DNA from: Bordetella parapertussis
GTDB taxonomy: Bacteria > Pseudomonadota > Gammaproteobacteria > Burkholderiales > Burkholderiaceae_A
Length of the DNA: 64,000 nt
Direction of reading: 5' to 3'
Assembly: GCA_945901825.1 (NCBI GenBank)
Contig: CAMDMC010000001.1
Span: forward strand, 62,001-126,000
Part shown: positions 18,313 through 27,126 of the stretch, in pieces
Numbering within the stretch: position 1 is the stretch's first letter
Layout: each line of letters begins with the position of its first letter
Position numbers and translations under genes: made by a program
The notes under the pieces: model-generated
The model's database searches: none
The model's input: the letters and a program-made list of their open reading frames with translations, nothing else
Told to the model about the DNA's origin: nothing

Positions 18313-19437
18313 TTGTCTAACTCTCTTCCCAAGCCATCCAATCAAGTTCTTGATGAGCCCGGCTATCGCCATGGCCAGACAGGGCGCACGGGGCTTTTAT
18401 TGGTGAATCTTGGTACGCCCGATGAACCAACAAGTTCGGCCCTGCGTCGATACCTGCGTGAATTCCTCTCCGACCCCCGGGTGGTTGAAATCCCTCGCTT
18501 TATCTGGTGGCCCATCCTTAACTTCATTATTCTTTTAGTGCGGCCTGCCAAGTCGGCTGCCAAGTACGCCTCCATCTGGTTAAGCAATGGTTCGCCACTT
18601 CGGGTCTATTCGGAAGAGCAGACCGCTCGGCTAAAAGACTCGCTTCAGGCATCAGGGCGCGATGTTGAGGTGTTGCTTGCCATGCGCTACGGGCAGCCAT
18701 CCGTGCCAGCGCAAATTCAGCTCCTTAAACAGCGGCACGTCACCCGGCTTGTCGTGCTTCCTATGTACCCCCAGTTCTCGGCAACCACGACTGCCACCGT
18801 CTTTGACAAGGTCTTCGACTCCTTTGCCGCCTTACGTAACCCACCTGCCTTGCGGCTTATTCGAAGTTTTGCTGGGCACCCCTCTTATATCTCGGCGGTT
18901 GCTGCCTCTATTCAGAGGCATTGGGCTGAGCATGGTCGGGGCGATCTCCTTCTCTTTAGCTTTCACGGTGTTCCAAAGCGGACCCTTCTTAAAGGCGACC
19001 CGTACCACTGCGAGTGCTACAAATCGGCACGGCTTATTGCCAAGCAGCTTGGTCTTGAAGACCATGAATGGAAGCTGTCGTTTCAGTCACGGTTTGGCCG
19101 TGCCGAATGGCTCAAGCCTTACACTGTTGAAACGCTTGAGTCCTTGCCCGGCCAGGGTATTCGGCGACTCGATGTGGCCTGCCCCGGGTTTGTGGTGGAC
19201 TGTCTTGAAACCCTTGAAGAGATTGCTATGGAGGGCCAAGAGGAATTCCTTCATGCCGGCGGCGAGCATTACGCCTACATCAACTGTCTTAACGCCTCGG
19301 ACGAGGCCGTGGCCATGCTTGAGACGCTCTTTCTTGAAGAGGCTCAGGGCTGGCCGCTTGCTGCTCCAGACCCAGCCGAGCAACGAGAACTTGAGCAGGC
19401 TCGTGAAAGAGCCCTGCGGCTTGGGGCCCAAGACTAA
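18313..19437 (+). CDS. hemH: Ferrochelatase
   Basis: HemH inserts Fe2+ into protoporphyrin IX, the last step of protohaem synthesis. Recognisable segments are GLLLVNLGTPDEPT near the N terminus, SNGSPLRVYSEEQ, VLPMYPQFSATTT, and the catalytic-His region LFSFHGVPKRTL with the YHCECYKSAR stretch. The 374-residue product carries a C-terminal tail of charged residues. The start appears to be TTG at 18313 with AGG upstream. It sits between hrcA and grpE, an arrangement seen in other betaproteobacteria; the ~107-base gap before it contains no recognisable gene, only a ten-codon open frame after a GGCAGG-like site. Confidence 0.93.
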   Translation: MSNSLPKPSNQVLDEPGYRHGQTGRTGLLLVNLGTPDEPTSSALRRYLREFLSDPRVVEIPRFIWWPILNFIILLVRPAKSAAKYASIWLSNGSPLRVYSEEQTARLKDSLQASGRDVEVLLAMRYGQPSVPAQIQLLKQRHVTRLVVLPMYPQFSATTTATVFDKVFDSFAALRNPPALRLIRSFAGHPSYISAVAASIQRHWAEHGRGDLLLFSFHGVPKRTLLKGDPYHCECYKSARLIAKQLGLEDHEWKLSFQSRFGRAEWLKPYTVETLESLPGQGIRRLDVACPGFVVDCLETLEEIAMEGQEEFLHAGGEHYAYINCLNASDEAVAMLETLFLEEAQGWPLAAPDPAEQRELEQARERALRLGAQD

Positions 19438-19453
19438 AAACTTTTGCCTTGGG

Positions 19454-19484
19454 CCCTTGAAATTCGGGCCCGCGTCCCAAACTT
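19454..19484 (+). promoter_or_regulatory. Sigma-32-type heat-shock promoter for grpE
   Basis: CCCTTGAAA, a 13-base spacer and CCCAAACTT resemble the sigma-32 consensus (CTTGAAA and CCCCATnT). It lies about 35 bases ahead of the grpE start, in the hemH-grpE gap. A GGGCCC...GGGCCC inverted repeat overlaps it. Judged by eye from spacing and sequence. Confidence 0.6.
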
Positions 19485-19517
19485 CTAATAAGCACAGATT
19501 TTAAGTTAGGTTTCTCT

Positions 19518-20204
19518 ATGACCAAGTTTCCTCATGAGCTTAAGCCTGGCCAGGACGATTCAGCCCCGCCCGAGTCGTCTGCTACGGCCGCCCAGGCAGC
19601 AGCCTCTTATTCCGAACAGGCTAGTAGCCCGCCCTTGGCCGGCCAAGGCGCCGAGCCCCCGCCCATTGGGGCCAGTGATGGCCCCGTTTCGGGCGCGGAC
19701 CTGCGCCAGGCGGCGGGCTTCCACGAGGGCTCGCAGGCACCTCCCGCCAATCAGGAAGACCCGGGGCTTCAGGCAAAGCTTGCAGAACGCGAAGACCAAC
19801 TCATTCGTCTTGCTGCTGAAGTGGAGAACATGCGCAAGCGACATGCCCAAGAGCTTGCCAGTGCCAGCAAATTTGCCATTGAAGGGTTTGCGGAATCCTT
19901 TTTACCCGTTGCCGACAGTCTTGAAATGGCCCTGCTTGTTCAAGAGCAAACCTACGAAGGACTGAAGTCGGGTATTGAAGTGACGCTGCGGCAGATGCAT
20001 CAGGCCTTTGAAAGAGGACGTATGTCTGCCATTAACCCAGCCGGCGAGAAGTTCGATCCGAATCGTCATCAGGCAGTTTCCATGGTGGATGGTGCGACCC
20101 AAGACCCCGTCGTACCCAGCGGACACGTAGTTGCGGTGATGCAAAAAGGCTACCTCATTGGCGACCGAGTATTAAGGCCAGCACTGGTTGCAGTCGCGCG
20201 ATAA
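19518..20204 (+). CDS. grpE: Nucleotide exchange factor GrpE
   Basis: GrpE is the thermosensitive ADP-release factor of DnaK. The first ~85 residues are an acidic, Pro/Ala/Ser-rich disordered tail. A long dimer-forming helix follows (LAEREDQLIRLAAEVENMRKR), then the C-terminal beta domain with NPAGEKFDPNRHQAVSMV and GHVVAVMQKGYLIGDRVLRPALV. 228 residues, slightly long because of the N-terminal tail. A sigma-32-like promoter precedes it and another follows it before dnaK. Confidence 0.93.
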   Translation: MTKFPHELKPGQDDSAPPESSATAAQAAASYSEQASSPPLAGQGAEPPPIGASDGPVSGADLRQAAGFHEGSQAPPANQEDPGLQAKLAEREDQLIRLAAEVENMRKRHAQELASASKFAIEGFAESFLPVADSLEMALLVQEQTYEGLKSGIEVTLRQMHQAFERGRMSAINPAGEKFDPNRHQAVSMVDGATQDPVVPSGHVVAVMQKGYLIGDRVLRPALVAVAR

Positions 20205-20221
20205 AGAAGCGCGACTCAGCC

Positions 20222-20250
20222 CTTGAATTCTCACTTGGCCATCCCCAAGT
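20222..20250 (+). promoter_or_regulatory. Sigma-32-type heat-shock promoter for dnaK
   Basis: CTTGAAT followed about 14 bases later by CCCCAAGTT matches the heat-shock sigma factor pattern. It lies in the grpE-dnaK gap, about 55 bases ahead of the dnaK start, so dnaK can be transcribed separately from grpE. Confidence 0.6.
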
Positions 20251-20305
20251 TCCAGTTATCGAAATGTCAGTCGGCTCTTTATTGGGGCCGTGAAAGGAAT
20301 CAAAA

Positions 20306-22252
20306 ATGTCAAAAATTATCGGTATTGATTTAGGAACAACCAATTCCTGTGTGGCCATTCTTGAGGCGGGTCAGCCCAAGGTTATTGAAAACAGCGAGGG
20401 CGCACGCACCACCCCTTCCATCATTGCCTACATGGAAGACGGTGAAATTCTTGTTGGGGCCCCTGCAAAGCGGCAGGCGGTTACCAACCCCAGAAACACG
20501 CTTTACGCCGTCAAGCGTCTTATTGGGCGCAAATTCACTGACAAAGAGGTTCAAAAAGACATTGAGCTTATGCCTTTTGAAATTGTTAAAGCGGAAAACA
20601 GTGATGCCTGGGTTCAGGTTCGCGACAAGAAGCTTGCGCCTCCCCAGGTAAGTGCCGAGGTTCTTCGGAAGATGAAGAAAACTGCCGAGGATTATCTTGG
20701 CTATGAGGTGACCGAGGCGGTTATTACGGTACCCGCCTATTTCAATGACGCCCAACGGCAGGCGACAAAGGACGCGGGCCGAATTGCTGGCCTTGATGTC
20801 AAGCGAATCATCAACGAGCCTACGGCTGCGGCCTTGGCCTTTGGCCTCGATAAGGCCGGTGGACGTGATCGCAAAATTGCCGTCTACGATTTGGGTGGCG
20901 GTACGTTTGACGTTTCTATTATTGAAATTGCGGATGTCGATGGAGAAAAGCAGTTCGAAGTTCTCTCCACCAACGGTGACACCTTCTTGGGTGGGGAAGA
21001 CTTTGATCAGCGCATCATCGACCACATCATTGATGAGTTTAAGAAGTTAAACGGTGTTGACCTTTCCAAAGATCCTATTGCCCTGCAGCGTATCAAGTCG
21101 GCGGCTGAGCGCGCCAAAATTGAGCTCTCCTCAGGCCAACAGACCGAGCTCAACGAGCCCTACATTGCCATGTCCAATGGAGCCCCTGTTCACCTTACGT
21201 TCAAGCTAACTCGAGCCAAGCTGGAGTCCTTGGTTGACGAGCTTATTACTCGCACCATCGAGCCTTGCAAGGTTGCGCTTAAAGATGCGGGCGTTTCGGC
21301 CTCCGATATCGACGACGTCATTCTGGTGGGCGGTATGACCCGCATGCCCAAGGTTCAAGATGCCGTAAAAGCGTTCTTTGGCAAAGAGCCTCGTAAAGAT
21401 GTCAACCCCGATGAGGCTGTTGCTGCTGGTGCCGCGGTTCAGGGGGCAGTGCTTGCTGGCGATCGGAAAGATGTCCTGCTTCTTGATGTGACACCGCTTT
21501 CTTTAGGCATTGAGACGCTTGGTGGTGTGATGACTAAGATGATTCAGAAGAACACCACCATTCCCACCAAGTTTTCCCAGGTCTTCTCAACTGCAGACGA
21601 CAACCAGCCTGCCGTTACCATCAAGGTGTATCAGGGTGAACGTGAGCTAGCCAATGCAAACAAGAGCCTTGGCGAGTTCAACCTTGAGGGCATTCCGCCT
21701 TCTCCGCGAGGGACACCGCAAATTGAAGTGACCTTCGACATCGATGCTAACGGCATTCTTCACGTCTCGGCCAAAGACAAGGCAACCGGCAAAGAAAATA
21801 AAATAACCATCAAGGCGAACTCTGGTTTGTCTGAAGATGAAATTAATAAGATGGTGGCTGATGCCGAGGCCAATGCCGAGGATGACAAGAAGCGGGTGGA
21901 ACTTGTCCAGGCCTGCAACACGGCCGAGGCCATGGTGCACTCGGTGAAGAAATCGTTGGCGGAGCACGGCGACAAGGTCGAGCCTGATGAGAAGGCGAAA
22001 ATTGAAGAGGCTGTTAAAGAACTTGAGGCGGTCATGTCCGGGGAGGATAAGGACGCTATCGAGGCCAAGACGGATAACCTTATGAAGGCCTCACAAAAGC
22101 TCGGTGAAAAGGTCTACGCTCAGAGCGCGCAGGACGGCGCGGGCGCAGGCTCAGCAGATGCCGGCGCATCGGCATCGGGCGGATCCTCGGGCTCAAAGGC
22201 TGATGCAGAGGATGTCGTGGATGCTGACTTTAAAGAAGTGAAGCGCGATTGA
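20306..22252 (+). CDS. dnaK: Molecular chaperone DnaK (Hsp70)
   Basis: DnaK is the ATP-driven Hsp70 that binds unfolded polypeptides together with DnaJ and GrpE. The N-terminal ATPase domain starts [14 protein letters not shown] and contains [29 protein letters not shown] and [12 protein letters not shown]; the substrate domain follows from about residue 390, and the C-terminal lid ends in a Gly/Ala/Ser-rich tail with the conserved end VVDADFKEV. 648 residues, full length. AAAGGAA precedes the ATG. Lies between grpE and dnaJ with its own heat-shock promoter. Confidence 0.98.
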   Translation: MSKIIGIDLGTTNSCVAILEAGQPKVIENSEGARTTPSIIAYMEDGEILVGAPAKRQAVTNPRNTLYAVKRLIGRKFTDKEVQKDIELMPFEIVKAENSDAWVQVRDKKLAPPQVSAEVLRKMKKTAEDYLGYEVTEAVITVPAYFNDAQRQATKDAGRIAGLDVKRIINEPTAAALAFGLDKAGGRDRKIAVYDLGGGTFDVSIIEIADVDGEKQFEVLSTNGDTFLGGEDFDQRIIDHIIDEFKKLNGVDLSKDPIALQRIKSAAERAKIELSSGQQTELNEPYIAMSNGAPVHLTFKLTRAKLESLVDELITRTIEPCKVALKDAGVSASDIDDVILVGGMTRMPKVQDAVKAFFGKEPRKDVNPDEAVAAGAAVQGAVLAGDRKDVLLLDVTPLSLGIETLGGVMTKMIQKNTTIPTKFSQVFSTADDNQPAVTIKVYQGERELANANKSLGEFNLEGIPPSPRGTPQIEVTFDIDANGILHVSAKDKATGKENKITIKANSGLSEDEINKMVADAEANAEDDKKRVELVQACNTAEAMVHSVKKSLAEHGDKVEPDEKAKIEEAVKELEAVMSGEDKDAIEAKTDNLMKASQKLGEKVYAQSAQDGAGAGSADAGASASGGSSGSKADAEDVVDADFKEVKRD

Positions 22253-22267
22253 TCTGCGTTCTCTGTT

Positions 22268-22300
22268 CCCCGGCCCGGGCAAAAGTTCTCTGCGCCGGGG
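22268..22300 (+). repeat. Inverted repeat (hairpin 1) between dnaK and dnaJ
   Basis: CCCCGGC and GCCGGGG are separated by 19 bases, just after the dnaK stop. It is followed by TCGTTATTATT, not a clean T-run, so it may be a partial terminator or an mRNA 3'-end stabiliser that sets the dnaK:dnaJ ratio. Confidence 0.55.
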
Positions 22301-22311
22301 TCGTTATTATT

Positions 22312-22334
22312 ACGCCGGGTTCTTATCCCGGCGT
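22312..22334 (+). repeat. Inverted repeat (hairpin 2) upstream of dnaJ
   Basis: ACGCCGGG and CCCGGCGT enclose the 7-base loop TTCTTAT, a strong perfect 8-bp stem ending 16 bases before the dnaJ ATG. Its core resembles hairpin 1. Position suggests control of dnaJ expression by attenuation or by masking of the translation start. Confidence 0.55.
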
Positions 22335-22350
22335 CTTCTATTGATAAGCC

Positions 22351-23484
22351 ATGGCAAAACGTGATTACTACGAAGTCTTAGGCGTTGCTAAGAATGTTCC
22401 CGAGGAGGAGCTTAAGAAGGCTTATCGAAAGCTCGCCATGAAGCATCATCCCGACCGAAACCCGGGGGACAAGACGTCTGAAGAGAAGTTCAAAGAGGCC
22501 AAGGAGGCCTACGAGATGCTCTCCGACCCGGAGAAACGGGCTGCCTACGATCGGTTCGGTCATGCAGGTGTGGATCCCAACGCGGGTGGTGCCGGAGGGC
22601 AGGACTTCTCTGGCTTTGCCGATGCCTTTGGTGACATTTTTGGGGATATTTTTGGCGCAAGTCGAGGCAAGGGCGGAGCAGGTGGTGGGCGAAGCAATGT
22701 CTATCGCGGCAGCGATTTACGTTATGCCATGGAAATCACGCTTGAGCAGGCAGCGGCCGGCTTCTCAACGGAAATTCGTGTGCCAAGCTGGGAGTCCTGT
22801 ACAACCTGTGAGGGGACAGGGGCCAAGCCGGGTACCAAGGCCGAAACCTGTAAGACATGCGGTGGCCAGGGTCAGGTTCGTATGCAGCAGGGTTTTTTCT
22901 CTATTCAGCAGACCTGCCCCAGTTGCCACGGGTCCGGTAAAACCATTCCGAACCCGTGCAAGCCCTGCGACGGTGTTGGGCGTGTCCGTAAGCAAAAGAC
23001 GCTCGAGGTCAAAATTCCGGCGGGGATCGATGATGGCATGCGTATTCGTTCGGCCGGAAACGGTGAGCCAGGTTTGAACGGAGGGCCTCCGGGAGATCTC
23101 TACGTTGAGATCTCGGTGAAGGTTCATCGCGTCTTTCAGCGCGATGGCGACGACCTGCATTGCGAGGTGCCAGTAGGCTTTGCTCGTGCAGCGCTTGGTG
23201 GTTCCATCGATGTCCCAACCTTAAATGGGCGGGCAAGTTTTGACCTTCCCGAGGGAACCCAAACAGGAAAGACCTTTCGGCTTCGAAGCAAGGGAATTAA
23301 GAATGTTCGGTCGGGTGTTCAGGGCGACCTTTATTGCCATGTGCTTCTTGAGACCCCAGTGAAACTGTCCGACCATCAAAAGAAGATTCTGAAAAGCTTT
23401 GAGGACTCCCTCGAAGAGGGTGGCACACACCATAGCCCGCATAGCAAGAACTGGATGGAAAAGGTGAAGGAGTTTTTCAACTAG
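22351..23484 (+). CDS. dnaJ: Chaperone protein DnaJ (Hsp40)
   Basis: DnaJ delivers substrates to DnaK and stimulates its ATPase. Domains in order: J domain (1-70) with the HPD motif in KHHPDRNPG; Gly/Phe-rich linker (about 75-125); zinc-binding domain with four CxxCxGxG-type repeats ([32 protein letters not shown]); C-terminal substrate and dimerisation domains. 377 residues, a complete class I DnaJ. Two hairpins separate it from dnaK. Confidence 0.97.
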   Translation: MAKRDYYEVLGVAKNVPEEELKKAYRKLAMKHHPDRNPGDKTSEEKFKEAKEAYEMLSDPEKRAAYDRFGHAGVDPNAGGAGGQDFSGFADAFGDIFGDIFGASRGKGGAGGGRSNVYRGSDLRYAMEITLEQAAAGFSTEIRVPSWESCTTCEGTGAKPGTKAETCKTCGGQGQVRMQQGFFSIQQTCPSCHGSGKTIPNPCKPCDGVGRVRKQKTLEVKIPAGIDDGMRIRSAGNGEPGLNGGPPGDLYVEISVKVHRVFQRDGDDLHCEVPVGFARAALGGSIDVPTLNGRASFDLPEGTQTGKTFRLRSKGIKNVRSGVQGDLYCHVLLETPVKLSDHQKKILKSFEDSLEEGGTHHSPHSKNWMEKVKEFFN

Positions 23485-23527
23485 CACCGTAAGCCCTAGG
23501 CTGCTAGGAACTGTAGCGTATGCCTTA

Positions 23528-24766
23528 TTAGGAACGGCTTGTTTGTGTTGCTGCGTTTAGAACATTCGGAACGGCAGGAAGCCTAACGACAACCAAAAGC
23601 GTCAGACTGGCAATGACCGCCAAGCCTAAAAGGGCCCACTGAAAACCAACTGCCTTTACGACAGGGCCTAAAAGAAGCACTGCCGCGCTCCCTACAAAAA
23701 AAGAAATGCCCAGTCGCATCCCGGCGACACGTGACCGCAGGCGGTCGTCAACAAACCTCACCATAATGACATCGGAGAATGGAATGGCCCCAAAGATGGC
23801 GGCCATAAACCCAAGGCCTGCTGCGTAGAAAAGCCAGCCCTCTGCGAAGGCGGCAACAAGTAAGAAAAAAACCTGCAGACTCACCACTCCAAGAAAAAGG
23901 GGGCGAATCGCATACCTATCGGTTAGCCGTCCCATCACAACCTGGCTGACACCGGCAATGGCATAGAGCAGTGCGAGCACAAAACCAATCTGGGCAGGGC
24001 TTTGAAGAAGACCATCAAGCTTCACTTTAAAGAGCTCGGTATTGCTGTTGGTTGTGAAGTTAAAAAGAATAGAGCTCGTGCAGGCCGCGAGGGTCATCAC
24101 GATAAGGGCCCGCTTGCAGTCACTGTTAAAAACGAAGGGCACGTCATTACCTTGTTTATTGCCTTTGGCGGGACTTTCTGCCTCCTGGGGGGCGAGCCGC
24201 ATAAAGGCGAGACCTAGAAGCAGTGCTAAAAGTCCAGGAAGTATGAAAGCAGCTCGCCAGCCCGCCAGGCTTACGGTAATACCGGTGATAAGCGCGGCCA
24301 AGGCCACGCCAAGGTTGCCCGCCAGGTTATTCCAGCCAATGGCTGCTCCAGGACGACTGGCATGCCGCAGGAGCATGGGAATACCAACCGGGTGATAGAT
24401 GGAGGCGAAGATACCGAGAACGGTCAGGCTTACGGCCAAATGCCAGCTTTCCTGGCTCACGGCCACTAAGAAGCATGAGGCCGCCGTTCCGAAGAAAAAC
24501 AGCAGCATTGACTTTCGCCGTCCCCATAAATCGCCGAGGCGGCCCGCGGGAATGGACCCGAGACCAAACATAAGGAAGGCGCCCGTGGTGTAGGGCATAA
24601 GGTCTTCCCAGCGATCAACACCAAGGTCGATTGCAATGAGTGAGACGGCCGATGCAAAAATAAGAAGTACAAGATGGTCCAGGGCATGGGCTGCATTAAG
24701 CAGCAACTGGACAGCGCGATCGAGTGTGTTTTGCGGGGGTGAGGAAACGGGGCCAGAAGTTGTCAC
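23528..24766 (-). CDS. MFS transporter (fosmidomycin-resistance-like branch)
   Basis: A 412-residue major facilitator with about 12 hydrophobic segments. The loop between segments 2 and 3 carries GRLGDLWGRRKSM, the MFS motif A, with a second version GRLTDRYAIRP in the other half. The stretch FASIYHPVGIPML resembles Fsr-type exporters, but the substrate is unknown. The start appears to be GTG preceded by AGGCGGC. It follows a small membrane-protein gene by 47 bases on the same strand and may share its transcript. Confidence 0.85.
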   Translation of the reverse strand: MTTSGPVSSPPQNTLDRAVQLLLNAAHALDHLVLLIFASAVSLIAIDLGVDRWEDLMPYTTGAFLMFGLGSIPAGRLGDLWGRRKSMLLFFFGTAASCFLVAVSQESWHLAVSLTVLGIFASIYHPVGIPMLLRHASRPGAAIGWNNLAGNLGVALAALITGITVSLAGWRAAFILPGLLALLLGLAFMRLAPQEAESPAKGNKQGNDVPFVFNSDCKRALIVMTLAACTSSILFNFTTNSNTELFKVKLDGLLQSPAQIGFVLALLYAIAGVSQVVMGRLTDRYAIRPLFLGVVSLQVFFLLVAAFAEGWLFYAAGLGFMAAIFGAIPFSDVIMVRFVDDRLRSRVAGMRLGISFFVGSAAVLLLGPVVKAVGFQWALLGLAVIASLTLLVVVRLPAVPNVLNAATQTSRS

Positions 24767-24813
24767 GCCGCCTATAGTAACGGTTCTTTAGGCCCCGCGA
24801 TTTGTTTTGTGTT

Positions 24814-25026
24814 TTAGCCTCGGGCTGAGGGCTGAACGAACTGGTAAGCGGGATGAGCCAGAAGCTGGGTGATTGATTTGCTCATCCACTGCCCGAGGCA
24901 TTGAACCGATTCGGGAGCCAAAAGACTGGCAAGGCCTACAAGAGAAAGCCCTAGACCAAGGATAAAGGTTGACAGGCTCGCCCGAGAGACCGATGGGCTG
25001 CGGTAAAAAAGGGGTCGTGTTGCCAT
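24814..25026 (-). CDS. Small membrane protein of unknown function
   Basis: A 70-residue protein with one clear hydrophobic segment (about 18-40, FILGLGLSLVGLASLLA) between a basic N terminus and a polar C-terminal half. I do not recognise the family. It is supported as a real gene by a near-perfect AAGGAGGA nine bases upstream of the ATG and by its place in the minus-strand run ahead of the MFS transporter gene, which starts 47 bases further on. A longer upstream frame exists but would start before this ribosome binding site. Confidence 0.65.
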   Translation of the reverse strand: MATRPLFYRSPSVSRASLSTFILGLGLSLVGLASLLAPESVQCLGQWMSKSITQLLAHPAYQFVQPSARG

Positions 25027-25111
25027 ACTGAGAGTCCTCCTTCAAAAAAAGAGAGAACTCTCAATGCACTGGTCTTAAACTCCTATCGAACGTTAAGCCG
25101 AGTTGTTGGAT

Positions 25112-27028
25112 TTACTGACGTGCAAGCGCTGCGCGTATTTGCTCAAGTGCGGTAGGGTCTTCAAGGGTGGTCATGTCGCCAGGGTCGCGGCCTTCAGCCA
25201 TGGCCTGAATGGCCCGGCGAAGTAGTTTGCCTGAACGGGTTTTTGGAAGAAGGCTAACAAAATGCACCCGAGACGGGCGCGCAATGGCTCCGATCTCTTT
25301 GTCAACCGTGGCCATGATGGCCTTTTCTTCGCGAGCCTTCCCCTCAGGACTATCACAGACACTGGTATTTTTAAGTACGGCAAAGGCAAGGGGCATCTGG
25401 CCTTTTAACGCATCTGCTACCCCAACCACGGCAACCTCGGCGACGTTGGTGTGCGCCTGAATAGCTTCTTCAATTTCACGGGTCCCAAGCCGATGCCCAG
25501 CAACGTTAATCACATCGTCGGTGCGTCCGAGAATAAAGTAGTAGCCATCGTCGTCGCGTATGGCGTAGTCAAAGGTGGAGTAAATTAACCGGTTAGGTAC
25601 AGCAGAAAAATAGGTTTTAACAAAACGTTCATCGTCACCCCACACCGTCTGAAGGCAACCCGGGGGTAGGGGGGGTGAAATGCAGAGCATGCCCTTTTCG
25701 TTTGTGCCCACCTCGTTGAAGCTTGTTTCGTGAATGAGACTGATGTCGTAGCCATAGACTGGAAAGCTCGGGCTGCCGTACTTGGTCTCGGTGTTTTCAA
25801 TGCCATGTTGGGCCGAGAGAATCGGCCATCCTGTCTCGGTCTGCCAGTAATTGTCAATAATGCGCGCGCCGCCCAAGGCCTCGGAGATCCACCTGGTGGT
25901 GGGCTCGTCCAGAGGCTCACCGGCCAGAAAGAGGCGTCGCAGCGAGGACGTGTCTCGCTCGGTCATGAATTTAGGATCTTGTTTTTTGAGCACCCGTGCT
26001 GCAGTGGGTGAGGAAAACATGGTGCTCACCTTGTAGTCTTCAACGATCTTCCACCAGATGCCCGGGTCGGGACGAATGGGTAGGCCTTCGTAAACAACAG
26101 TGGTTGAGCCGTTAATGAGCGGCGCATAGACAATGTAGGAGTGCCCAACAACCCAGCCAATGTCAGAGGTGCAGAAAAAGACCTCGCCTGGTTTGCAGTC
26201 GTAAATATGACGCATAGAGGCAGCAAGGGCCACGGCATAACCACCCGTGTCACGCTGCACGCCTTTGGGCTTACCCGTGGTGCCCGAGGTATAAAGAATG
26301 TAGCTCGGGTCGGTGGCAAGCATGGACTCGCAGGCCACTTCAACAGCCTTGTGCTGCTCGCGCAGGCTTGCGTAGTCTTGATCGCGACCGGCCTTACGAC
26401 TGAAGGGTACAAGGCCCCGGTTCACCATAAGAACGTTTTCGGGAGGCGTCTGAGCGAGGTCGCAGGCGGCATCGACCAGGTTCTTGTAGGGCACCTCTTT
26501 ACCGCCTCGCATACCCGCGTCCGACGAAATCATCAGTTTGGGACGGGCATCGTCGATACGCGCGGCAAGCGAGGGTGCCGCAAACCCGCCAAAGACAACG
26601 GAGTGAATGGCACCAATACGGGCGCAGGCAAGCATGGCAAAGATGGACTCTGCAATCATGGGCATGTAGATAAGCACCCGATCACCTTTGCTGACACTCA
26701 GCGATTTCATAATCGCTGCCATCGCCTGGACTTCATGGTGAAGCTGGTTGTAGCTAAATTCTCGCGTCTCGTTCGTCTCGGTGGACAGGTAGATGAGAGC
26801 CAGCTGACTGCCGCGTGTCGGAAGGTGGCGATCGACGGCATTGAAACAAAGATTGGTCTCACCGCCCTCGTACCAGTGCGTAAAAGGTGGGTTGTCGTAG
26901 GAAAGTACCCGTTGGGCGGGTTTAAACCAGTCGATGAGCTGGGCCTGTTCAGACCAGAAGGCCTCGCGCTCAGCAAGTGAGCGTTGGTGCAGACTGGCGG
27001 TTTTTGTTTTGTTGTAAGCCGTGACCAT
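25112..27028 (-). CDS. prpE: Propionate--CoA ligase (acetyl-CoA synthetase-like)
   Basis: PrpE activates propionate to propionyl-CoA by way of propionyl-AMP, the entry step of the methylcitrate cycle. It has the ACS-family N-terminal extension, the adenylation motifs YTSGTTGKPKGV and NYWQTETGWP, the hinge region GRTDDVINVAGHRLGTREIEE, and the C-terminal catalytic Lys in PKTRSGKLLRR, a site often regulated by acetylation. From ATG 27028, 638 residues. This start is fixed by GGAGGAGA just upstream; a GTG five codons earlier would lie inside that ribosome binding site. It is the last gene of prpB-prpC-acnD-prpF-prpE; the ~100-base gap after prpF holds only a short direct repeat (TTTGGGACTGC twice). 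Confidence 0.9.
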   Translation of the reverse strand: MVTAYNKTKTASLHQRSLAEREAFWSEQAQLIDWFKPAQRVLSYDNPPFTHWYEGGETNLCFNAVDRHLPTRGSQLALIYLSTETNETREFSYNQLHHEVQAMAAIMKSLSVSKGDRVLIYMPMIAESIFAMLACARIGAIHSVVFGGFAAPSLAARIDDARPKLMISSDAGMRGGKEVPYKNLVDAACDLAQTPPENVLMVNRGLVPFSRKAGRDQDYASLREQHKAVEVACESMLATDPSYILYTSGTTGKPKGVQRDTGGYAVALAASMRHIYDCKPGEVFFCTSDIGWVVGHSYIVYAPLINGSTTVVYEGLPIRPDPGIWWKIVEDYKVSTMFSSPTAARVLKKQDPKFMTERDTSSLRRLFLAGEPLDEPTTRWISEALGGARIIDNYWQTETGWPILSAQHGIENTETKYGSPSFPVYGYDISLIHETSFNEVGTNEKGMLCISPPLPPGCLQTVWGDDERFVKTYFSAVPNRLIYSTFDYAIRDDDGYYFILGRTDDVINVAGHRLGTREIEEAIQAHTNVAEVAVVGVADALKGQMPLAFAVLKNTSVCDSPEGKAREEKAIMATVDKEIGAIARPSRVHFVSLLPKTRSGKLLRRAIQAMAEGRDPGDMTTLEDPTALEQIRAALARQ

Positions 27029-27126
27029 TCGTTTCTCCTCCACCCTCAGACTAGTGAATACAGTGGGCTGCCGCAGGGGTAGTTAGCGTCAGCCCGAGTT
27101 TGGGACTGCACGATTTTGGGACTGCC

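Noticed and set aside
26141-26980. 279-residue plus-strand open frame opposite prpE
   Set aside because: Entirely antisense to the conserved ligase gene; treated as a by-product of GC-rich codon use.
27099-27125. Direct repeat TTTGGGACTGC (two copies, 16-base period) between prpF and prpE
   Set aside because: Short, only two copies, and lying at the prpF stop; more likely chance or slippage than a regulator site.
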